Shown here one piece after another: positions 58,953-64,000 of a DNA stretch of 64,000 nucleotides. Made by a program: the position numbers and the translations under genes. This stretch comes from Saxidomus purpurata. Its lineage: Eukaryota > Mollusca > Bivalvia > Venerida > Veneridae. Each line of letters opens with the position of its first letter. Positions within the stretch are counted from its first letter, which is position 1. The DNA is taken from positions 30,238,081 through 30,302,080 of the forward strand of contig JAFMSR010000013.1 in the NCBI GenBank assembly GCA_022818135.1, in the 5' to 3' direction. Below the pieces are notes generated by a model, which searched no databases, was not told the origin of the DNA, and saw only the letters and a list, made by a program, of their open reading frames with translations.

Positions 58953-58954
58953 TA

Positions 58955-59489
58955 CCCAAAATAGAAAACATTATCTGGCAACAGCTTCGTCCCTCCACCA
59001 AAGCATCTGATTTTCAGTTGTAAAAGAATCATGCTGCACTAGCTTCTGTTGCTGTGCCCATAATTAAAGCTGTGGGACTTCTTCAAAAATCTGACCAAAA
59101 AATCCGTCTACTTCTCACGGACGCCTTCAAGATGGTCACTAGCCTGATTTCCAGCTTGAAGGTCACACGAAGAGAAAATAAAACGTGAACTGGACAACAA
59201 GTACAAATCCATTGCGGAAAACGACCAAACGGCTGAGAAACTGTTCGGGGACAATATTGGGGACAAGATCAAAGCCCTCGGAGATTCGAAAATCAGTTTA
59301 GTAACAGCTCATGCAGGCAAAAAGCATTTTTTAGGGCAGCGCCCCAAACAGAGCTTCCAGGGGAAACAACCCAGGCATTAATCCTCCTGGAGCCAAGCTC
59401 ATCAACAACACAAAGGGTTCAGACCACAAGCAAAGAGAAACATGACCCAGAACTACAAGAATCGGCGAAAAATAAACAAACAGAAGTGA
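58955..59489 (+). pseudogene. DIRS gag, C-terminal part
   Basis: It resumes PKIENIIWQQLRPSTKASDF-QL, then a stop at about 59021, NHAALASVAVPIIKAVGLLQ and a helix. A shift near 59180 leads into ELDNKYKSIAENDQTAEKLF, KISLVTAHAGKKHF and a Gln/Lys/Asn-rich basic tail. It ends at 59381 or, reading through that TAA, at 59487-59489. The tail overlaps the start of the RT frame, as is common for DIRS. Confidence 0.55.
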
Positions 59490-60567
59490 ATGTAAGTAGA
59501 TCTACAAGTTATAGTTTGAAAAACAATAGCTACAATTTTAAGGCTGGAAAAACCAAATTAGAAGTCGAAAACTGGGAAAAATTAACAAGTGATAATTGGA
59601 TACTGAAAACAATTCAGGGATATGAACTCGAATTAAACACAGCACCATCACAAAAATTTGTACCAAATCAATACACATTTTCTGACAACGATAGACAAAA
59701 AAATGAATTAGAAATCAAAAAGTTCCTAGAAAAAGAAATCATTGAAAAAATAGAAAATCAACCTGAACAAGGAGAATACATTTCAAACATTTTCTATAGA
59801 CCCAAAAGCAATGACCATGTGAGACTCATATTGAACCTTAAACAATTTAATGAAAAATATTTAGAGAAAATACATTTTAAAATGGAAACGCTAACCATGG
59901 CCATAACATCTATGCGAAAAAATTGTTGGTTTGCATCAGTAGACTTAGCTGATGCATTTTATTCAATTCCAGTAGCGGAACAATACAGAAAGTATCTGAG
60001 GTTCTGCTTTAATGGGAGAAAATACCAATTTACAGCACTTGTGATGGGACTGACTAGTAGTCCCAGAGTTTTTACAAAACTGTTAAAGCCCGCCTTTGCT
60101 TACTTGCGATCAAAAGGGCATGTTAGTTCAGTCTACATAGACGATTCTTGTCTACAGAGCGCAACATACAACTCTTGTTTGAATAACATAGAGGATACTG
60201 TGACTTTACTAGATTCTTAAGGATTGACTATTAACATTGAAAAATCTGCCTAGCTACCTTGTCAACAACTTACTTTCTTAGGGTTTGTGCTATGTTCAAA
60301 ATCAATGACTGTAAACTTACAGCTGAAAGAATTCATGAAATTGTAGAATTGTGTAAAGTCATTATTAACAAAAAGAAAACAACAATAAGGCAGTTTTCAA
60401 AATTAATAGGAAAATTGGTAGCAGCTGAACCAGGTGTTCAACATGCACCTTTATTTATTAAACCTCTTGAAAAAGCTAAAGAGGTTGAACTCAAACTACA
60501 TAGGGGTAACTTTGACAGTTTTATGAACATTCCCATTCATATAAACTCTAACTTGGTGGATAGTTAA
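59486..60567 (+). pseudogene. DIRS reverse transcriptase
   Basis: Visible RT motifs: FLEKEIIEKIENQP, SNIFYRPKSNDHVRLILNLK, WFASVDLADAFYSIPV (first catalytic Asp), FTALVMGLTSSPRVFTKLLK and the YIDD box in VSSVYIDDSCLQS. Stops interrupt it at about 60218 and 60251, after which LTFLGFVLCSKSMTVKLTAE (the 'FLGF' thumb motif) and the helix GKLVAAEPGVQHAPLFIKPL continue. The initiator is uncertain: the frame is open a little upstream of 59486 and may begin within the gag overlap. Confidence 0.75.
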
Positions 60568-60970
60568 CACACCAAAGAGTTTCAAATACATTTCCCATGG
60601 GAAACCTGAGATTGTTCTTTACTCAGATGCGTCATTGATGGGATGGGGCGGAATAAATAAAACTAATGGCAATAAGACAGGTGGACAGTGGTCATCCGAA
60701 GAACAGAGTTTTCACATTAACATTTTAGAACTCAAAGCTTGTCAACTGACAATCATGGCATTTTGTAAAGATATAGCAAACAAACATTTACAAATATTCA
60801 TGGATAATACCACAAGTGTGGCTTACATTAATAAGTTTGGGGGGAAAAACCGAGTGTTTAAACTCAATAGCTAGAGAAATTTGGCTGTGGTGTATCAACC
60901 GAAAAATACACCTCACTGCAAGTCACATTGCCGGTAAACTGAATACCCAGCCAGATGAAATATCTCGTCA
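60568..60970 (+). pseudogene. DIRS RNase H
   Basis: VLYSDASLMGWGG (first Asp), QSFHINILELKACQ (Glu) and LQIFMDNTTSVAYI (second Asp) are the three core acidic motifs. After a one-base break in a G/A-run near 60842 the sequence continues SIAREIWLWCINRKIHLTAS and HIAGKLNTQPDEISR, with the final Asp. Same module order as other DIRS elements. Confidence 0.7.
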
Positions 60971-61330
60971 GAAGAATGACGACCTAGAGTGGACACTGTC
61001 TAAAGAAATTTTTGCAAAAATCAGAAAAATTTATCCTCATATGGACATAGATTTATTTGCATCTAGACTCAACCATAAATTAGACTTGTATGTCACACGG
61101 TATCCAGACCACAATGCATTTGCAATTGATGCCTATCTGTTTCCACCTTTCAGTTTGATCACCAGAATCTTACAAAAAGTAGAAGAGGATCAAACATGTG
61201 CCAAACTAATTGCACCAGTTTGGCCAACACAGTGTTGGTGGCCGAGTCTTCTACAACTGATAAACGGTCCATGCCATCTACTCCCAGAAACAAAAAATAC
61301 TGTCGCTTCCTCACGATTCCAGCAAAAGAC
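60971..61330 (+). pseudogene. DIRS inter-domain, methyltransferase-like segment
   Basis: It contains DIDLFASRLNHKLDLYV, YPDHNAFAIDAY, LFPPFSLITRILQKV and APVWPTQCWWPSLLQL. This conserved block between RNase H and recombinase in DIRS elements has been compared with phage Dam-type adenine methyltransferases (recalled; the PPF would stand at the DPPY position). Open frame, continuous with the recombinase. Confidence 0.5.
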
Positions 61331-62329
61331 ATCCACTGAAAAAGATGAATCTAGCAGTTTTTCCTATATCAGGCAATCCCTTCGAAAACAAGGAGTTCCA
61401 CCAAAAGCTAGAGACATTATCCTCAAGTTCTGGAGATCATCAACAAAGAAACAGTACCACACATATATTGACAAATGGTTTCATTATTGTGGAAAGTCGC
61501 AAAATCCCTTTAATCCGTCTACAAATTCCATTCTTAAGTTTTTGTCTACCTTATTTGAAAATGACTTAAATTACAGTGCAATTTCTGCTTTAAGTGTATT
61601 CCTAAAAGTATGCAGCAACATGGATATTCATGAAAATAGTCTTGTAACTAGATTTATGAAAGGCTGCTTTACTGAAAGACCCGCACTGCCTAGATATCAG
61701 TCAACATGGGATGTAAATATTGTTTTAAATTACCTACACAAGCAAAAACAATTAACTTTATTACAGTTGTCACAGAAGCTATGCATGTTATTCCTGTTAG
61801 TTTCAGCACAAAGATGCCAAACATTACATTTACTGAAAATAGGTGACATTGCTATATCTGATGATAAAGAATCAGTTACTATCTGTATAAGTTCTTTACT
61901 TAAACAATCTAGGCCTAGTTATCATTTGAATCCAATTGTTCTTCACAAGTACACGGGGAAAAGGAATATATGTATTGTTCATACTTTTATGGAGTATCTA
62001 GAAAGAACAAAAATGTTACGGGCTGATGACAGCTTGATTATAAGCACAACCAAACCCCACAAAGCAGCATCTCAAAGTACTATCAGCAGATGGGTTAAAT
62101 TAATCATGACTAAAGCAGGGGTGGGCGACAATTACAAGCCACACAGTACGAGGGCCGCTGCAACCTCAATGGCTAATAAAAAAGGGGTACCACTGCAAAC
62201 TATACTGCAGGCTTGTCAAATGCGACTACGTTTGCAAAATTCTATAATAAAACAATAGAAATGACAAGTAGTCTCCAAAGTGCTATTATGTTGCCTGGAA
62301 ATACTGTACCAGTAACAAATTGCTTGTAA
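61331..62329 (+). pseudogene. DIRS tyrosine recombinase
   Basis: A SAM-like N-terminal half (FWRSSTKKQYHTYIDKWFHY, NSILKFLSTLFENDLNYSAI) precedes the catalytic domain: first Arg in LLVSAQRCQTLHLL, the H-x-x-R box in YKPHSTRAAATSMA. The frame runs off at a stop at 62256-62258 before the nucleophile. The next frame supplies TFAKFYNKTIEMTSSL with the expected Tyr and stops at 62327-62329. So one base change near 62220 removes the active-site Tyr from the main frame. Confidence 0.8.
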
Positions 62330-62470
62330 ATTGCCTGTAACTTGCTTGTAACTTGCGTAACATGCTTGTATATATACATGTATAACACAAATTATATCTT
62401 TTTAATTGTACCTACAATTACAGTTTGTTATTCATGATGGCTATAAAAAATTTACAGAATTACTCTAAAA

Positions 62471-62597
62471 TCTCTGTGGGGCCCATTAAGGAGTTATGCA
62501 GGAGATAAAATTAAATAATTAACCGGGACTTACCGTCGTAGACGGAAGGTGAAGGTTGATTGTAATTTCATCGACTGCAAACTCCTTAAGGGCTCAC
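62471..62597 (-). repeat. DIRS internal complementary region
   Basis: 62471-62506 is the reverse complement of the element's left end (56936-56971). 62507-62597 is the reverse complement of its right end (about 62725-62813). Side by side they equal the complement of the junction that would form if the element were circular, the defining feature of the DIRS internal complementary region. Confidence 0.8.
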
Positions 62598-62813
62598 ACA
62601 CCCAACCCTTCCCACCCAATTACTAGAATTCTTAGAATTTTTTTAATTGGCACGCAATGGTTACAGTTCTTACATAACCGTTGCCTGCTAGCTCTAAATA
62701 CTGGTTTGTTCGGCTGCGGAAGCTGAGCCCTTAAGAAGTTTGCAGTCGATGAAATTACACTCAACCTTCACCTTCCCATCTACGACGGTAAGTCTCGGTT
62801 AATTATTTAATTA
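62598..62813 (-). repeat. DIRS right inverted terminal repeat
   Basis: It contains CTGGTTTGTTCGGCTGCGGA (62700-62719), complementary to the left terminal repeat, then TTTGCAGTCGATGAAATTAC and ACGACGGTAAGTCTCGGTTA, complementary to the second half of the internal complementary region. The outer end lies within the AATTATTTAATTATT stretch. Confidence 0.7.
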
Positions 62814-64000
62814 TTGAGTATTTCTATGACCGGCCTTCTTGGAAATAGGCATTTACATGTATATTTCACTGATTTGTGTCCATATTTAGTACTTTATGAT
62901 GTCCTAGCCAGTGGTAGTGGCAACCATGTTGGACAACTCATCTTACTATGTGGCATATGGATTAAATTCAGAGAAATGTATCATTGTAATTTTTGAATGT
63001 GAATTTCTAACATCTTGCATATTTTACTAGAATTCTGTCAAAATTAGTGACAGTCCGGTAGAAATTTGGTATGTACTATTTGGCTATGTACTAATTTTAC
63101 AAAAATTTGGTAGATTTACCTTTAAATTATTGGAAAGTGAATTTCATTACACCTTTAATTAGTCATTTTTAAGCCAAGTACAATGCTGTCAGCTCACTTT
63201 TGTCCAGAATCAAGGTTTTTCTGATACCCGTCACTTGCAAAGGTGGATAGCTGTAGAATTATTGAGAATCCATGTCTTTTGGATCTATTTTTCTACTTGT
63301 TGTCCTGTTACAAGTAAAAATGCATACTCAGATTTAATTGCACATTCCAGAAATGGAAGACACTTGCATTTATCTGAATGCATTTATCTGAATGCATTTT
63401 TTATAAATGGACCAGAAATGGACCATGTTCTTCATTAAATTTCTTTTTATCATTTGCATTGCATATTTCCTTTTATCCTTCAACCATTTTTATTAAAATG
63501 TATTGGATTTCACTCTAAATTTATAAAGTCAGGGGGAGAAATATATAGGTCAACTGTGTAAACAGTGATAAATCAATAAAAATCAGAAATCACTTTCAAT
63601 TTCATTTGCAACAATACTGTATCATCTCTAAAAAGTGTGGAAATTCATTTATATAAGAATTATTATTTCTGGTTTATACATTGTTATTCTAGAAAATGAC
63701 ACTAAAAGTAATATGTACTTAATATCTATCAATGACATATAGAAATTAGCCATTTGCCAGCAGACTATTTAAATAGATTTTCAGATTACGTTTTTGGATC
63801 TGGAAGTCAAAAGTATATCCAAACTTACATAAAATTAATCTCTGAAAAGTGCAATAGTAAATAGTGGCAATTATTCAATACCGCTTTTTCTTGAAAATGA
63901 TTCAGCATCAACCAATGATATGATATCATTTCTATTTCTAGAACTACTAAAATTTTGAGAATTGTCATCGTCATCATTGAGTTACATCATCGTCAGTGAC
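62814..64000. other. AT-rich, no gene recognised
   Basis: Only a 16-bp tandem duplication (CATTTATCTGAATG, near 63367) was noted. Confidence 0.45.

Larger units (their letters stand above)
56936..62813 (+). mobile_element. DIRS-type tyrosine-recombinase retrotransposon, degenerate
   Basis: Contents in order: left inverted terminal repeat (56936-57003), short leader with ATG at 57087-57089, candidate intron (57090-57918), gag, reverse transcriptase, RNase H, a methyltransferase-like segment, tyrosine recombinase, internal complementary region (62471-62597), right inverted terminal repeat (to about 62813). No LTRs and no integrase, as expected for DIRS, which circularises and integrates through the recombinase. 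Gag is split by a pogo-like MITE; all ORFs carry stops or shifts. Trinucleotide ATT stands just outside both ends. Confidence 0.8.

Noticed and set aside
56936..62813. LTR retrotransposon or retroviral copy
   Set aside because: No LTRs, protease or DDE integrase; the tyrosine recombinase, inverted ends and internal complementary region fit DIRS instead.

Overview
The window is animal nuclear DNA: AT-rich, intron-bearing and dominated by transposable elements. Several dispersed repeats are of a kind I associate with bivalve molluscs: elements opening AACAAGAGGGCC or AACAAGAGCTGT, with satellite-like cores, ACGG-type microsatellites and ends that mirror the start. A heterodont (clam-like) bivalve is my best guess. 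Nothing looks bacterial; there are no rRNA genes and no CRISPR array.

Layout. 0-2.3 kb: a hairpin MITE, then a 1.8-kb foldback whose arms each carry a tRNA-derived SINE. 2.7-7 kb: a 1.36-kb unit in about three tandem copies, bracketed by an 88-bp inverted repeat. 7.7-8.5 kb: a G-rich pentamer block. 9-14.5 kb: dispersed repeats, some nested. 14.6-26.8 kb (minus strand): a decayed CACTA/EnSpm-type transposase gene with a zinc-finger first exon. It is split by a pogo-like MITE and by a LINE tail; the LINE is split by a 5.8-kb Mutator-like element with ~440-bp inverted repeats and a 9-bp target duplication; that element holds a further satellite-cored repeat. 27-33 kb: foldbacks and more satellite-cored elements.

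33.3-48.5 kb (plus strand) carries the only plausible host gene, a multi-exon gene with one clear and one possible BEN domain. Exons a-d join in phase; the later exons are less certain. Its introns hold a SINE, pogo-like MITEs, nuclear-receptor-half-site satellites and CATGG-rich foldbacks.

49-51.3 kb is a TGACCTTGA-rich repeat split by another satellite-cored element. 51.6-55 kb is a decayed DNA transposon that seems once to have encoded a single protein: a cysteine-protease-like domain, an acidic/basic region, a 14-residue Gly-Ser-Gln repeat linker and a DDE-type transposase. 56.9-62.8 kb is an almost complete but degenerate DIRS-type tyrosine-recombinase retrotransposon with inverted ends, an internal complementary region, a candidate intron lying directly after the gag start codon, and gag, RT, RNase H, a possible methyltransferase-like domain and YR. 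Its gag is split by a pogo-like MITE.

The nested insertions give relative ages, and in several cases the empty site can be read directly. All assignments come from reading the sequence by eye; no database search was run.
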